64,000 nucleotides of DNA from an uncultured Succinivibrio sp. (lineage in GTDB: Bacteria > Pseudomonadota > Gammaproteobacteria > Enterobacterales > Succinivibrionaceae), in the NCBI GenBank assembly GCA_934218695.1, contig CAKQDA010000009.1, forward strand, positions 1-64,000, written 5' to 3'. Below the pieces are notes generated by a model. That model was given only the letters and a program-made list of their open reading frames with translations. It ran no database searches and had not been told where the DNA came from. Position numbers and translations under genes: made by a program. The stretch's first letter is position 1; the number at the start of each line of letters is the position of its first letter. Below are positions 18,343-28,244 of this stretch, piece after piece.

Positions 18343-18902
18343 TAAATTTTGAGTTCATTATTGCCCTAACTTTAATACTTGCAGTTACTGGCATTCTTCT
18401 GTCGGTTTTAGCAACTTTTACTGAATCTAAAAGTGGAAACAGCAGTGAAAAACGTATAGAAAAACTACTTCCTGGAATTAACTGCGGTCAGTGCGGATAT
18501 CCTGGGTGTCAGGCTTATGCCAAAGCTCTTTCTTCAGGAAAGGCTCAGGCTAACCTGTGCAAGCCTGCCGGTGCCGATGTTGCAAAACAGATAGCTTCAA
18601 TGCTTGGAATAAACTCAGGTGATGTTGAAGATTATGAAGAACAGCTCTTTTCTCCTCGTCAGGTTGCCTATATTCACGAATCAGAATGCACAGGATGTGG
18701 TAAATGCAAAAGAAAATGCCCTGTTGATGCTATCTCTGGTCTTTTAAAACAGCCTCATGTGGTTGATCCAGAAGAATGCATAGGCTGTGATGAATGTATT
18801 AACAACTGTCCTGAAAAGTGTATTGAAAAAATTAGACTGGAACGTAACTTATCTCATTTCAACTGGAATATACACTCTGTTCAGATCAAGAGTGGGAGCT
18901 AA
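18339..18902 (+). CDS. rnfB: Rnf complex subunit B (ferredoxin-like)
   Basis: 187 residues. One N-terminal TM helix (residues 5-27), then the Fe-S domain with C-G-Q-C-G-Y-P-G-C (about 50-58) and a fourth Cys at about 75, then a two-cluster ferredoxin domain: CTGCGKCKRKCP and CIGCDECINNCP. It receives electrons from soluble ferredoxin and passes them into the complex on the cytoplasmic face. The start overlaps rnfA's stop by four bases; two bases separate it from rnfC. Length is typical (about 190 in gammaproteobacteria). Confidence 0.96.
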   Translation: MINFEFIIALTLILAVTGILLSVLATFTESKSGNSSEKRIEKLLPGINCGQCGYPGCQAYAKALSSGKAQANLCKPAGADVAKQIASMLGINSGDVEDYEEQLFSPRQVAYIHESECTGCGKCKRKCPVDAISGLLKQPHVVDPEECIGCDECINNCPEKCIEKIRLERNLSHFNWNIHSVQIKSGS

Positions 18903-18904
18903 CA

Positions 18905-20929
18905 ATGGCATCAAAACAATTACAGAAAATAGCTCAGGCAAAAATCTGGAAGTTCTTTGGAGGTATCAGGCCTAAAGAGCTCAAAGACACTGAAAATTCC
19001 AGAATTGAAGATCTGAAGTTACCATCTCTGATCTGTCTGCCAATTGAAAAGCACTTAGGTAAAGAAGGAGAGATCCTGGTAAATGTAGGTGATCATGTTA
19101 AAAAAGGTCAGCCATTAACAGCTACAGCAGGTCGACTTGTACCATGCCATGCTTCAACTTCAGGCACTATCACTGCAATTTCAAGGGAGCTTCTGCCTCA
19201 TCCTAGCGGTTACACTGGACTTTGTATTTCGATAAAACCAGACGGTCTTGATGATGAAATTGAGCCTGCTCCCCTTCAAAACTGGGAGAGTATGAGCAAT
19301 GATTCTATTTTATCCAGAATACACAGTTTCGGTATAGAAGGACTTGGTGGAGCTCAATTTCAGACTGACATCAAGTTAAAGTCTGCACTGGATGAGTCTT
19401 TAACAGGATGTAATGTTCTTATAATTAACGGTTGCGAGTGCGAACCTGCCATAACCTGTGATGACAGGATCATGCAGGAAAAGGCAAGTGAAATTGCTCA
19501 GGGTATTAAGATTTTTAATAAGATACTTAATCCTAAAATCACTCTTGTTGCCATTGAAAACAACAAACCAAAGGCCATATCAGCAATGGAACAGGCCTGT
19601 GCAGAGGTTGCAACTATAAGAGTTATTCCTACTGTTTATCCTTCAGGTTCAGCGCGCAACCTAATCAGGGTTTTAACTGGTATTGAAGTTCCTTATAATG
19701 CACACACATCAGAATGCGGTATCGTTGTTGACAACGTAGGCACAGTTCTGGCTGTCAAAGAGGCTGTAATAGACGGTAGACCTCTTACCTCAAGAGTGGT
19801 TACAGTAACAGGAAATTCTTTAAAAAGAAAAGGTAATGTAAGAGTAAGTCTTGGAACTTCTGTAAGATTTGTTCTCAGCAACTACGAACTAAATCCAGAA
19901 TTTCATCAGAGGATCATCCTTGGAGGACCGATGATGGGATTTACCCTGCCATCGATAGATGTTCCTATTACAAAGTCAGTAAACTGTATCATGGCGCCTG
20001 ACTCAGTTGAAATTCCGCGAATAAAAACTCCGTCAAACTGTATACGTTGCGGCAGATGTGCCAGAGTCTGTCCAAGCCGTCTTGTGCCCTATCAGATGTA
20101 TAATCAGTCAAAGGCACATAATCATGCAGCTGCACAGAAGTGCGGTATTAAGGACTGTACACTCTGCGGCTGCTGTACCTATGTATGCCCTTCATATATT
20201 CCTCTTACCGCTCAGTTCAGATATGAAAAAGCTGTAGAAAAGCATATATATGATGCTGAGGTCAGAAATGAAAGAGCCAGACTTCGCATGGAGGCACGTA
20301 ACAATCGTTTAGCTGAAGAAGAAAAGGCTCGTGCTAAAAAGAAGGCTGAGGCTCTTGCTAGAATGAAAGCTCAAAAGGAGGCAGAAAAGAACATGTCACC
20401 TGAAGAGCTTGCTGCTTCCCGTCAGAAAGCTATAGAAGAGGCAAAACAGAAGGCCCGTGAAAGAAAAGCAGCTTTAATGGCTTCTAAGAGTGCTACAGCA
20501 TCTGAAAAGGTTATATCTTCAGAAAACTCTCATGAAGCTGCCACAGTACAGAGGATCAAGGATGAACAGAGAAAAGCCATGATGGTGGCAAAGCATCAGG
20601 GACATCTTGAAAACTCTATTCTTCCAAAAAAGGATGATGTTGAAAACAAAGTGGCAAGAGCTCAGGTTGAAGTTGTGGATACGCTGCCTTATGCCTTAAG
20701 AACTCAGGCTGGTGTCAGAGACAGCATTCTGAGTATCAGAACTTATGATGTGGTTAACATTAAAAACGATCTTCATCCTTTAGTTGGACTTGAGCCTGAT
20801 GACAGTCTGCAGAACCCTACCCAGAAAAAGGTAATTCCACAGGTTCTACTCTCACATCAGGAGCAAAAGGCCGAAAACAATACTCTCCCTCAGGCACTAA
20901 AGAAAAAGACACTAAGAGCAAAAAGGTAA
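18905..20929 (+). CDS. rnfC: Rnf complex subunit C (NADH/FMN/Fe-S)
   Basis: 674 residues. The N-terminal barrel-sandwich region, the FMN/NADH-binding Rossmann region (G-L-G-G-A-Q-F near 137-143, E-C-E-P-A-I near 177-182) and the SLBB region are followed by two 4Fe-4S motifs, CIRCGRCARVCP (about 379) and CTLCGCCTYVCP (about 418). From about residue 450 to 590 it is an Ala/Glu/Lys-rich helical tail of variable length, as in other gammaproteobacterial RnfC proteins. It contacts the NAD(H) pool at the membrane surface. Downstream rnfD starts three bases after its stop. Confidence 0.96.
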   Translation: MASKQLQKIAQAKIWKFFGGIRPKELKDTENSRIEDLKLPSLICLPIEKHLGKEGEILVNVGDHVKKGQPLTATAGRLVPCHASTSGTITAISRELLPHPSGYTGLCISIKPDGLDDEIEPAPLQNWESMSNDSILSRIHSFGIEGLGGAQFQTDIKLKSALDESLTGCNVLIINGCECEPAITCDDRIMQEKASEIAQGIKIFNKILNPKITLVAIENNKPKAISAMEQACAEVATIRVIPTVYPSGSARNLIRVLTGIEVPYNAHTSECGIVVDNVGTVLAVKEAVIDGRPLTSRVVTVTGNSLKRKGNVRVSLGTSVRFVLSNYELNPEFHQRIILGGPMMGFTLPSIDVPITKSVNCIMAPDSVEIPRIKTPSNCIRCGRCARVCPSRLVPYQMYNQSKAHNHAAAQKCGIKDCTLCGCCTYVCPSYIPLTAQFRYEKAVEKHIYDAEVRNERARLRMEARNNRLAEEEKARAKKKAEALARMKAQKEAEKNMSPEELAASRQKAIEEAKQKARERKAALMASKSATASEKVISSENSHEAATVQRIKDEQRKAMMVAKHQGHLENSILPKKDDVENKVARAQVEVVDTLPYALRTQAGVRDSILSIRTYDVVNIKNDLHPLVGLEPDDSLQNPTQKKVIPQVLLSHQEQKAENNTLPQALKKKTLRAKR

Positions 20930-20932
20930 AAA

Positions 20933-22156
20933 ATGAATAATAATTTTAACGGTGTTTCAAGACAGAACCTTGGAATTGAAACAGCTCCTCATTTAAAAGC
21001 ACCAATGACCACCCAAAAGATCATGGGGGTTGTATCTTTGTGCCTGTTACCTGCTTTTGCAGTTTTAATTTTCTTTTTTGGCTTTGGAACCTTATATCAG
21101 TTTTTAAATTGTCTTCTTACAGCTGTTGTCTGTGAGATCATGGTTGCTCTTTTAAGACACAGATCAGTTCTGAATTCCTTATCTGACCTGTCTTATGTTG
21201 TAACTGCTGCTATTCTTGGAATGACACTGCCACCACTCTTACCGTGCTACTACTCGGTGGTTGCCACTGTTTTTGCTGTTATTGTGGTTAAGTCCGTTTT
21301 CGGAGGTCTTGGCAATAACATTTTCAATCCTGCAATGGCAGGTTTTGTCTTTATTGTGATTTCTTGCCCTCAGGCTGTAGGTGTATCCTGGATAAAGCCT
21401 GCCCCATTTGCCTATACTGTTGCTTCTCTTGAGAAAACAGCAGATGTTATTTATGACAGAAAAAGATCTGAACCACTGAAAAGAGAGATAGAGGCATTAA
21501 ATACAGTTTTACTTGATGAAAACTCAAAAGACGATTCCTTACAGGATAAAAATACTGATCCCCTTACAGCAACAGCCATAAAACTTGAAGATTCTGATGC
21601 TCTTAGTAGTTCTACTTCAGTTGAACAAACCGATGCCACAACGGGAGCTACATTTTTAGAGGAAATCAAGGCATCAAGAAAGAGCGGCACCCTTTACAGG
21701 CTTACTGATGTTGATTTTCAGACATCTGAATATGTTGCCTATCTGTGTCTTGCTCTTGCCTACCTTATTGGAGGAATTGTTCTTATTGCATTTAAAATCA
21801 TTCTGGTAAAGATGGTTTTAGTTTTCTTTTCATCTGTTATTGTCTTCTCACTGGTATTGTCATACATATTTCCAGGATATTTCCTACCACCGGTTGACAC
21901 TGTTCTTTTTGGCGGAACCATGATGGCGGCTTTCTTTATTATTACCGATCCTGTAACTAATGCCGGTACCTCAAAAGGAAGAATTTATTTTTCAGTTTTA
22001 GTAGCTTTCCTTATTGTGCTCTTAAGAGCATTCGGTTCATACTCTGATGCTGTTGCTTTTGCTGTAATGCTTTCAAATGCCGCAGCACCTTTAATTGATG
22101 TCCTAACGCATAGAAGGCCTTTTGGCTACAGGTATAAAAAAGGAGGGCTACAGTAA
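20933..22156 (+). CDS. rnfD: Rnf complex subunit D (membrane, FMN-linked)
   Basis: 407 residues, longer than the usual 350 or so. N- and C-terminal hydrophobic blocks carry several TM helices (residues about 38-145 and 262-395). The covalent FMN site is in TTGATFLEEIK (Thr about residue 240). The extra length is an acidic, Ser/Asp/Glu-rich segment between about residues 175 and 235, immediately before the FMN Thr in the periplasmic loop. It carries electrons with RnfG. The last base of the TAA stop of rnfD is the first base of the rnfG ATG. Confidence 0.94.
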   Translation: MNNNFNGVSRQNLGIETAPHLKAPMTTQKIMGVVSLCLLPAFAVLIFFFGFGTLYQFLNCLLTAVVCEIMVALLRHRSVLNSLSDLSYVVTAAILGMTLPPLLPCYYSVVATVFAVIVVKSVFGGLGNNIFNPAMAGFVFIVISCPQAVGVSWIKPAPFAYTVASLEKTADVIYDRKRSEPLKREIEALNTVLLDENSKDDSLQDKNTDPLTATAIKLEDSDALSSSTSVEQTDATTGATFLEEIKASRKSGTLYRLTDVDFQTSEYVAYLCLALAYLIGGIVLIAFKIILVKMVLVFFSSVIVFSLVLSYIFPGYFLPPVDTVLFGGTMMAAFFIITDPVTNAGTSKGRIYFSVLVAFLIVLLRAFGSYSDAVAFAVMLSNAAAPLIDVLTHRRPFGYRYKKGGLQ

Positions 22157-22830
22157 TGAAAAACACTAATGTGGAAACTCTTCTTAACACATCTGAAAAA
22201 GAAAAACATCGTATGAATAAAGGATTACGCTCAATTCTGTCGGGAGTTTCTCTCTCTCTTGTAGGAGCTTTATGCGTAGGTCTTATTCTTTATGTTGAAA
22301 ATACAACAAAATCTCAGATTGCTGAAAATGAAAAAAACAGCATTGATGCAAGAGTTATGTCTCTGCTTCCTGGTGAGGCTAAGACTGCAGGTAACAGAAT
22401 CACGTGTTATCAGATAAAAAAGAGTAAATATATTGGTTCAAATCAGAAACTTTTTGTATCAAGCAGAGCCTCTGAGGTTACAGGATACGTTATGACCTAT
22501 GAAACATCTATGGGATATTCCAATCCACTAGTGATGATTGCTGGTTTTGACAAAGATAAAAAAGTTTATAAGGCTGATATTCAGTTTTCACTGGAAACAC
22601 CCGGTCTTGGTGACAAGGTCGATCGTGCTCATGGAAGTTTTCTTGATCAGTTTACAGGTCATTCATATGATGATGCTAAATGGGATGTTAAGAAACTTGG
22701 CGGTGACTTTGACTATATTACAGGATCTACTGTAACCTCAAGAGCTACTGTTGTAGCAACTTCAATGGCTCTAAAAGAACTTAACACAATCGATCTTTCA
22801 AGATATTCAAAATGCAGGACACATAACTAA
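22156..22830 (+). CDS. rnfG: Rnf complex subunit G (periplasmic FMN protein)
   Basis: 224 residues with one N-terminal TM segment (about 25-47) and a periplasmic FMN-binding domain. The flavin-attachment motif reads D-Y-I-T-G-S-T-V-T-S (about residues 185-194); most relatives have [ST]-G-A-T-x-T, so Ala is Ser here, but the modified Thr is kept. P-G-L-G-D-K (about 149-154) is the other conserved block. It hands electrons to RnfD. No gap separates it from rnfE. Confidence 0.94.
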   Translation: MKNTNVETLLNTSEKEKHRMNKGLRSILSGVSLSLVGALCVGLILYVENTTKSQIAENEKNSIDARVMSLLPGEAKTAGNRITCYQIKKSKYIGSNQKLFVSSRASEVTGYVMTYETSMGYSNPLVMIAGFDKDKKVYKADIQFSLETPGLGDKVDRAHGSFLDQFTGHSYDDAKWDVKKLGGDFDYITGSTVTSRATVVATSMALKELNTIDLSRYSKCRTHN

Positions 22831-23571
22831 ATGAGTGAGATCTTAAAGCCTGTTGAAGGCAAAATTGAAGCTTCAGAATATAAAACACAGACAGAACAGA
22901 GTATCGTAAAAATATTTTTTAAAGGTATCTGGTCAAACAATCCAGGACTGTGTCAGTTGCTCGGATTATGCCCTCTTTTAGCTGTAACCACTTCCGCTGT
23001 CAGTGCCACAGGGCTTGCTGTAGCCACTCTTCTTGTTTTGTGTGTCAGCTCTTTTCTTGTGTCTATTATCAGAAAACTTATCTTTAAAGAAGTTCGTATT
23101 CCAATTTATGTGCTTTTAATAGCTACCATGGTTACTGTTGTAAAGTTCTATACTCAGGCATATTTTCAGGATCTTTACTCTCAGCTTGGTATTTATCTTT
23201 CGCTTATAGTGACTAACTGTATCATTATGGGAAGAGCAGAAGCTTTTGCCGGAAAAAATGGTCCTGTTGCCTCATTTTTTGATGCTTTAGGTTGTGGTAT
23301 TGGTTTTTCTCTTGTCTTATTCGTTTTAGGTACGCTACGTGAGATTTTAGGCTCAGGCACATTCTTTATGGGAGCATCAAATCTTTTTGGCGAGCTTGGC
23401 AAATCATTAGAATGTACAGTGATGACAGCCGACTATACTTTAATGGTAGCTGTTCTCCCCCCTGGAGGATTCTTTATTCTGGCGTTTTTAATTGCTATAA
23501 AGAATTTTCAGTCTAATTTTAGACGCAATAAGATCGAAAATAGTTACAAGATCAAGTCAATTCAAAACTGA
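22831..23571 (+). CDS. rnfE: Rnf complex subunit E (ion-translocating, membrane)
   Basis: 246 residues, RnfA-like fold with six TM segments. N-P-G-L-C-Q-L-L-G-L-C-P-L-L-A-V-T (about 36-52) and L-I-V-T-N-C-I-I-M-G-R-A-E-A (about 126-139) carry the conserved Cys positions, and LRE-I-L-G-S-G follows. It pairs with RnfA around the intramembrane iron-sulfur centre. Last gene of the operon, followed by a strong terminator. No nth gene follows, unlike the E. coli order. Confidence 0.95.
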   Translation: MSEILKPVEGKIEASEYKTQTEQSIVKIFFKGIWSNNPGLCQLLGLCPLLAVTTSAVSATGLAVATLLVLCVSSFLVSIIRKLIFKEVRIPIYVLLIATMVTVVKFYTQAYFQDLYSQLGIYLSLIVTNCIIMGRAEAFAGKNGPVASFFDALGCGIGFSLVLFVLGTLREILGSGTFFMGASNLFGELGKSLECTVMTADYTLMVAVLPPGGFFILAFLIAIKNFQSNFRRNKIENSYKIKSIQN

Positions 23572-23600
23572 ATAATAATCAGATTCCTCTCTTTTACTAA

Positions 23601-23645
23601 AAGTCTGTCTGTACAAGAATAATATCTTAAGACAGACTTTTTTAT
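23601..23645 (+). terminator. Terminator of the rnf operon
   Basis: AAGTCTGTCT (23601-23610) pairs with AGACAGACTT (23630-23639), a perfect 10-base stem with a T-run after it. It lies 30 bases past rnfE. Confidence 0.85.
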
Positions 23646-23740
23646 AAAATCTGTCAATACTGTCAATAAATTCCACTTATGAAAGTACACCTCAATTTAT
23701 TCATGTATAATCCATATAGATGTCTACAAAGGATAACCAA

Positions 23741-25585
23741 ATGAGCGATAAGAAGTTTCTGCCATTACCATACGGGTATAACAGTTATGAGGAAATAAGG
23801 AATGATAACTGTTACTTTGTGGATAAGACTCCATATATAAAAACGTTTATTGATACTGACAAGTCAGCTGTCATGCTGTTTACAAGACCAAGACGCTTTG
23901 GTAAAACAGTCTTTATGAGTACGCTCAACTCATTTTTAAAGATAAACAAAGAAAATCCAACTGACACCTCAGAACAGCTAAGACTTTTTGAAGGAACACA
24001 AATATTAAAAGACACAGAGTTCTGTGAAAAGTACATGGGTAAATATCCTGTTATCTTTATCACTTTAAAGAGTGTGGATGGAGATAACTTTGAAGACGCC
24101 TATAAGATGTTTGCAGATACTGTATGGGAAGTTGCTTCTGAATACAAATATCTTTTAAACAGTTCAAAATTAGATGAACAGGATAAAGAAATACTAAGTC
24201 AGCTTACAGATATCAATTATCTTGAAGACAGTAAGAATTCTTCCCGTTAAAAAAAGGCCTTAACACACTTATCATCATTCCTGTACAAGGAATACGGTAA
24301 ACTCCCAGTTCTGCTCATAGATGAATATGATGTACCTTTAGCCAAAGCCTCATATCACGATTTACTCAAATATAAGACATTTGACGGAAAAATTGATGCT
24401 AACAATACCTACCATGCAAGAATGGTAACTTTAATGTCAGGATTCCTTGGTGTTCTAAAAGATGAGAACACTCTTACCAAGACAGTAATGACAGGATGTT
24501 TAAAGGTAGCTAAAAACAGTATCTTTACAGGAGTTAACAATCTTTATGTAAATACTGTAACTGCAACAGAAAAAGACTATACAGGCTTAATCGGTTTTAC
24601 CAAGGATGAAACAAACAGGTTTCTTGATGACTATGACCTGTCAGAATACTCTGCCCTTGTAAAAGACAACTATGACGGATACAGATTCTATGACAAGGAA
24701 ATGTTCTGTCCATGGGATGTGGTAAATTTCATTCGTAACAATTACAAACTGAAAATAGATGGTGAATTACAGCAGATACATGCAGACAACTACTGGACAG
24801 GCACCACCTCAAGCTCTTCTATCTATGAATATTTAGGATATCTTACAGATAAAGACACTCAGAAGATGCAGGACCTCATAGATGGTAAGTCAATAAGTTT
24901 CAGTCTCAATGATTCCATGAACTATGACAGTCTGTCAGAACACAATCCTGATGACTTCTGGTCACTTCTTCTGCATACAGGTTATTTAACCCTGGACTGG
25001 GATAAGACAACAGAAGAACTGTCAAAAGCTAACTCTTCAAGCAAAAACATTTTTGTAAGAATACCAAATCTGGAAATCAGAGAGTGTTTTATACAGAACA
25101 TTCAGCAGAAGTTTAAGGAACAACTGTCAAAGGACAATACAGCATCCAGTCTTGTAAACAGCTTTTTAGACGGTAAGGCTCAAGAGGCATCAGACATTCT
25201 CTTTGACCTGCTGCAACACTATGTATCCGTAAGAGACACTGCAACTAAAGCTCCTCATGAGAATTACTACCACGGATTTTTAAACGGACTGTTTTCAAAC
25301 TGTAAAGATATCATCAGTGACTATCATTCAAATTATGAATCAGGAGACGGTTATGCTGATATTACCTTTAAGAGTAAAAGAGAAGATAAACTCGTAATCA
25401 TCGAAATTAAATCTGCAAGCGTGGGTTCTGATTTAATCACCTTAAGTGAGGAAGCTGTAGCTCAGATAGAAAAGAAGAATTACGCTTCTCCTTTTATGCA
25501 AGACAGAATGACAAAATGTGTCTATGCTTATGGAATTGCCTTTTCAGGTAAGAACTGTGCTGTTACAGTAAAGAAATTAAAATAA
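23741..25585 (+). pseudogene. DUF1703 AAA-ATPase/PD-(D/E)XK protein with one in-frame TAA
   Basis: A 615-codon frame with a single TAA at 24248-24250 (codon 170) and otherwise intact. Start ATG 23741 has AAGGA eight bases upstream and aligns with the intact paralogue at 34898. Before the stop lies the AAA-ATPase-like domain with Walker A R-P-R-R-F-G-K-T; after it come Walker B L-I-D-E-Y-D, the conserved F-T-G-V-N-N block, and the DUF1703 tail with G-Y-A-D-I-T-F and I-I-E-I-K, a PD-(D/E)XK nuclease core. The stop falls in a variable linker and the frame does not change, so one substitution made it. Translation might restart at the ATG 24422 but without Walker A. Confidence 0.85.
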
Positions 25586-25730
25586 AATTTAAAATCTTAT
25601 GAAGCTCTCACCATATCACGATGAGATTTCATTTCTGACCACTGTTCAATATCTCCAGTTTTGCTTAAGTACTACACTCTGAGATTAAGCATTTTCTCTG
25701 CTCAATTTTGACATTAGTTTCTTTTGCACT

Positions 25731-26441
25731 TTAATTATTTAGCAAAGATTTTATAAATTCATCATAGCCTTTTTTTCTTAAGACACATGAAGGACATTTT
25801 CCGCATCCATACCCCCAATCGTGAAGTATGTCATGTTGACCTTCATAACAGGTATGAGTCTTTTCGACGATAAGTTTTACAAGATCCATACCTCCTAATT
25901 CATATGCAAATCTGAATGTTTCCCCTTTAGATTTAAACATTAAAGGTGTTTCAAATCTTAAATCAGATTCCATCCCAAGATTTACTGCTGTCTCTAATGC
26001 CTTCATTGTGTTGTCACGGCAGTCTGGATATCCAGAGTAATCTGCCTGACCTACACCTGTTATTACAGTATCGGCTTTTATGGTATACGCATAACTTGCA
26101 GCGTAACACATAAAGATCAGGTTGCGTCCAGGCACAAATGAAGTTGGCAGATGGTTTTCATCATTCATCACATAATCTGCATGATCTTTTGTTAAAGCTG
26201 AATTTGTCAGATCTTTAAAAGACAGCATATCAACTATTCTGTCCCCTTCATACTTTTTAAACAGCTCTTTATCAAATTCCTTTAATGCGTCTAAAAACTC
26301 AAGACGACATTTCATTTCTATCTCATGTCTTTGACCATAGTTAAAACCTATGGTTGCCACACTGTCGTACTTTTTTAATGCATAGTAAAGACAGGTTGAA
26401 CTGTCCTGTCCACCAGAGAATACAACTAAAGCTTTACTCAT
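25731..26441 (-). CDS. queC: 7-cyano-7-deazaguanine synthase
   Basis: 236 residues. The PP-loop SGGQDS (9-14) activates CDG with ATP to make preQ0 in queuosine biosynthesis. The zinc site is the C-terminal C-x-Y...C-G-K-C-P-S-C cluster (about residues 196-220). A-X-N-F-like and T-G-V-G-Q-A-D-Y-S-G-Y-P-D-C-R motifs are complete. ATG at 26441 has AAGAGGTG upstream. Single-gene unit here, facing the DUF1703 pseudogene; flgE lies behind it on the other strand. Length matches E. coli QueC (231). Confidence 0.96.
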   Translation of the reverse strand: MSKALVVFSGGQDSSTCLYYALKKYDSVATIGFNYGQRHEIEMKCRLEFLDALKEFDKELFKKYEGDRIVDMLSFKDLTNSALTKDHADYVMNDENHLPTSFVPGRNLIFMCYAASYAYTIKADTVITGVGQADYSGYPDCRDNTMKALETAVNLGMESDLRFETPLMFKSKGETFRFAYELGGMDLVKLIVEKTHTCYEGQHDILHDWGYGCGKCPSCVLRKKGYDEFIKSLLNN

Positions 26442-26529
26442 GATTCACCTCTTAGATAACTTACACATTCTACTATACATATCAAAGAGAATTAATAAGG
26501 CTGCATCGGCAATTTATTACAGATCATTA

Positions 26530-26547
26530 TTTGCCGTTTTTGGCAAA
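26530..26547 (+). promoter_or_regulatory. Inverted repeat TTTGCC-N6-GGCAAA upstream of flgE promoter
   Basis: TTTGCC (26530-26535) and GGCAAA (26542-26547) form a perfect 6-base dyad with a 6-base spacer. It lies 60 bases before the -24 element, a position suited to a sigma-54 enhancer-binding protein of the FlrC/FleR type. The binding role is inference. Confidence 0.45.
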
Positions 26548-26607
26548 TTCAGAAAAATTTGTTTAATTTATAATAAAAATTCTTTGTAAATCAATCAATA
26601 CAATAAT

Positions 26608-26623
26608 TGGCACGGCATTTGCT
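26608..26623 (+). promoter_or_regulatory. Sigma-54 promoter upstream of flgE
   Basis: TGGCACggcatTTGCT matches the -24/-12 consensus TGGCAC-N5-TTGC[AT] perfectly: GG at 26609-26610, GC at 26621-26622. It is 89 bases upstream of the flgE ATG, so a leader of about 80 bases is predicted. Confidence 0.9.
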
Positions 26624-26712
26624 TTATATTAAATATAAGGGCGAAAAGCTCAAATAAAAAAATAAATTCGTGAGAGAAAAAATACTATCTATTATCTATT
26701 TGGAGAAACACT

Positions 26713-28155
26713 ATGTTCAATACATCAATTACTGGTATAAACGGCTCCCAGAAATATCTGGACACAACCTCTAACAACATTGCCAATGCCAATTCATACG
26801 GCTTTAAGAAATCACGTGCTGAATTTGCAGACCTTTATACTAATTCAGTTTTCACAAGTTCAAAGACTGCTACAGGCATGGGTACCAATACCACCACAGT
26901 AGCTCAGCAGTTCGTTCAGGGTTCATTATCTGGAGATACAGGTAACAATCTTGATATGGCAATCAGTGGCAACGGATTCTTTGTACTGGCAAATGAGCCT
27001 AATGATACTGCTACAGCCAATAACGGCGACAGAACCTATACCAGAAACGGTGCTTTTGAATTAAATCCAAATGGATACGTAGTTACAGCTATGGGTGATT
27101 ATCTTCAGGGATATCCTGTAAATAAAGATGGTGATGTTGCAAATCTTGATATTACATCAACAAAGGCAATAAAGATCCCAAGTGATACAGGTGCTCCTCG
27201 TGCATCTTCAAAAATTGGTATCACCTTTAACTTACCAGCAGGTGCCGATGCAAAGGCTACTGCCGCAGCTCACGGCTACCAGAATTTTGATCATACAGAC
27301 AGCTCAACCTATACCAATGCATCTTCACAGACAATTTATGATTCTTTAGGTGGTGCTCATACCCTAACCTATTACTTTATTAAGGATCATACAAATGATG
27401 GTACAGCCAACCATCCAGGAAAGGTAACAAACGACGGTCACACCATATGGAATGTGCTCACTTACGTCGATGGTAACCCTGTAGATGTTGCTGGTGGTGT
27501 TGATCTGAAAGTTGACGCTAACAGTCCATCTGTTGATGCAAATACGACTTTTAAGGGTATTCAGTTAGAGTTCGGCACAGACGGTAAGCTTGTCAACAAC
27601 GGTCAGACTCCTGGTGTTATCACATTTACGAATGCAGGTGGAGCAAATCCTCCAGCCCAAGGACGTGATGCCTACACCTTAGCTCAGGCAATGGGTGGTG
27701 GTGTAGATGATGCTCAGTCAATTGTTGCAGATCTGAACTACACCCAGTACGGCAGCTCAAAATTCTCTGTAGGTGGCATTACCAATGACGGATATTCAAC
27801 CGGCGTATTAGAGAATGTACAGGTTAACGAAGACGGTGTCATGATTGCGTCTTACACCAACGGCAGAACTTCAAAGATCTGTAAGGTTGCAATGGCAAAC
27901 TTCACTAATCCACAAGGTCTGATTAAGGTTGGTGACACTCAGTGGAAGGAATCAGTAAACTCAGGTGAAGCTCAGGCCTGTGAAGCAAATTCAGGCATGG
28001 CAGGATCAATTAAAGGAGCTAACCTTGAGTTATCAAATGTTGAACTGGCTTCAGAATTAGTTGATTTAATCATTGCCCAGAGAACATATCAGGCTAATGC
28101 TCAGGCTCTGCAGACTCAGAATACAGCAATGGATTCAATCATGAACATTCGTTAG
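26713..28155 (+). CDS. flgE: Flagellar hook protein
   Basis: 480 residues. N-terminal block S-I-T-G-I-N-G-S-Q-K-Y-L-D-T-T-S-N-N-I-A-N-A-N (5-27) and C-terminal coil E-L-V-D-L-I-I-A-Q-R-T-Y-Q-A-N-A-Q (about 450-466) are the FlgE/F/G signature; the middle matches the hook-protein D2/D3 region (length range 400-500 for FlgE). It polymerises outside the cell to make the hook. No other flagellar gene is in this window, so flgE is separated from the flgB-L cluster. ATG 26713 is preceded by TTGGAGAA. Controlled by a sigma-54 promoter (26608) as in polar-flagellate hierarchies. Confidence 0.95.
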   Translation: MFNTSITGINGSQKYLDTTSNNIANANSYGFKKSRAEFADLYTNSVFTSSKTATGMGTNTTTVAQQFVQGSLSGDTGNNLDMAISGNGFFVLANEPNDTATANNGDRTYTRNGAFELNPNGYVVTAMGDYLQGYPVNKDGDVANLDITSTKAIKIPSDTGAPRASSKIGITFNLPAGADAKATAAAHGYQNFDHTDSSTYTNASSQTIYDSLGGAHTLTYYFIKDHTNDGTANHPGKVTNDGHTIWNVLTYVDGNPVDVAGGVDLKVDANSPSVDANTTFKGIQLEFGTDGKLVNNGQTPGVITFTNAGGANPPAQGRDAYTLAQAMGGGVDDAQSIVADLNYTQYGSSKFSVGGITNDGYSTGVLENVQVNEDGVMIASYTNGRTSKICKVAMANFTNPQGLIKVGDTQWKESVNSGEAQACEANSGMAGSIKGANLELSNVELASELVDLIIAQRTYQANAQALQTQNTAMDSIMNIR

Positions 28156-28207
28156 TGACAGTGTAGACTGATTAAATTTTATTTAAGTTTCTCTTTTAGA
28201 TAGTTGT

Positions 28208-28238
28208 GCCTCATAGTTATGCTATGGGGCTTTTTTTT
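28208..28238 (+). terminator. Terminator of flgE
   Basis: GCCTCATAG (28208-28216) pairs with CTATGGGGC (28222-28230) with one G-T pair, followed by eight T. It lies 52 bases after flgE. Confidence 0.85.
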
Positions 28239-28244
28239 CTAAAC

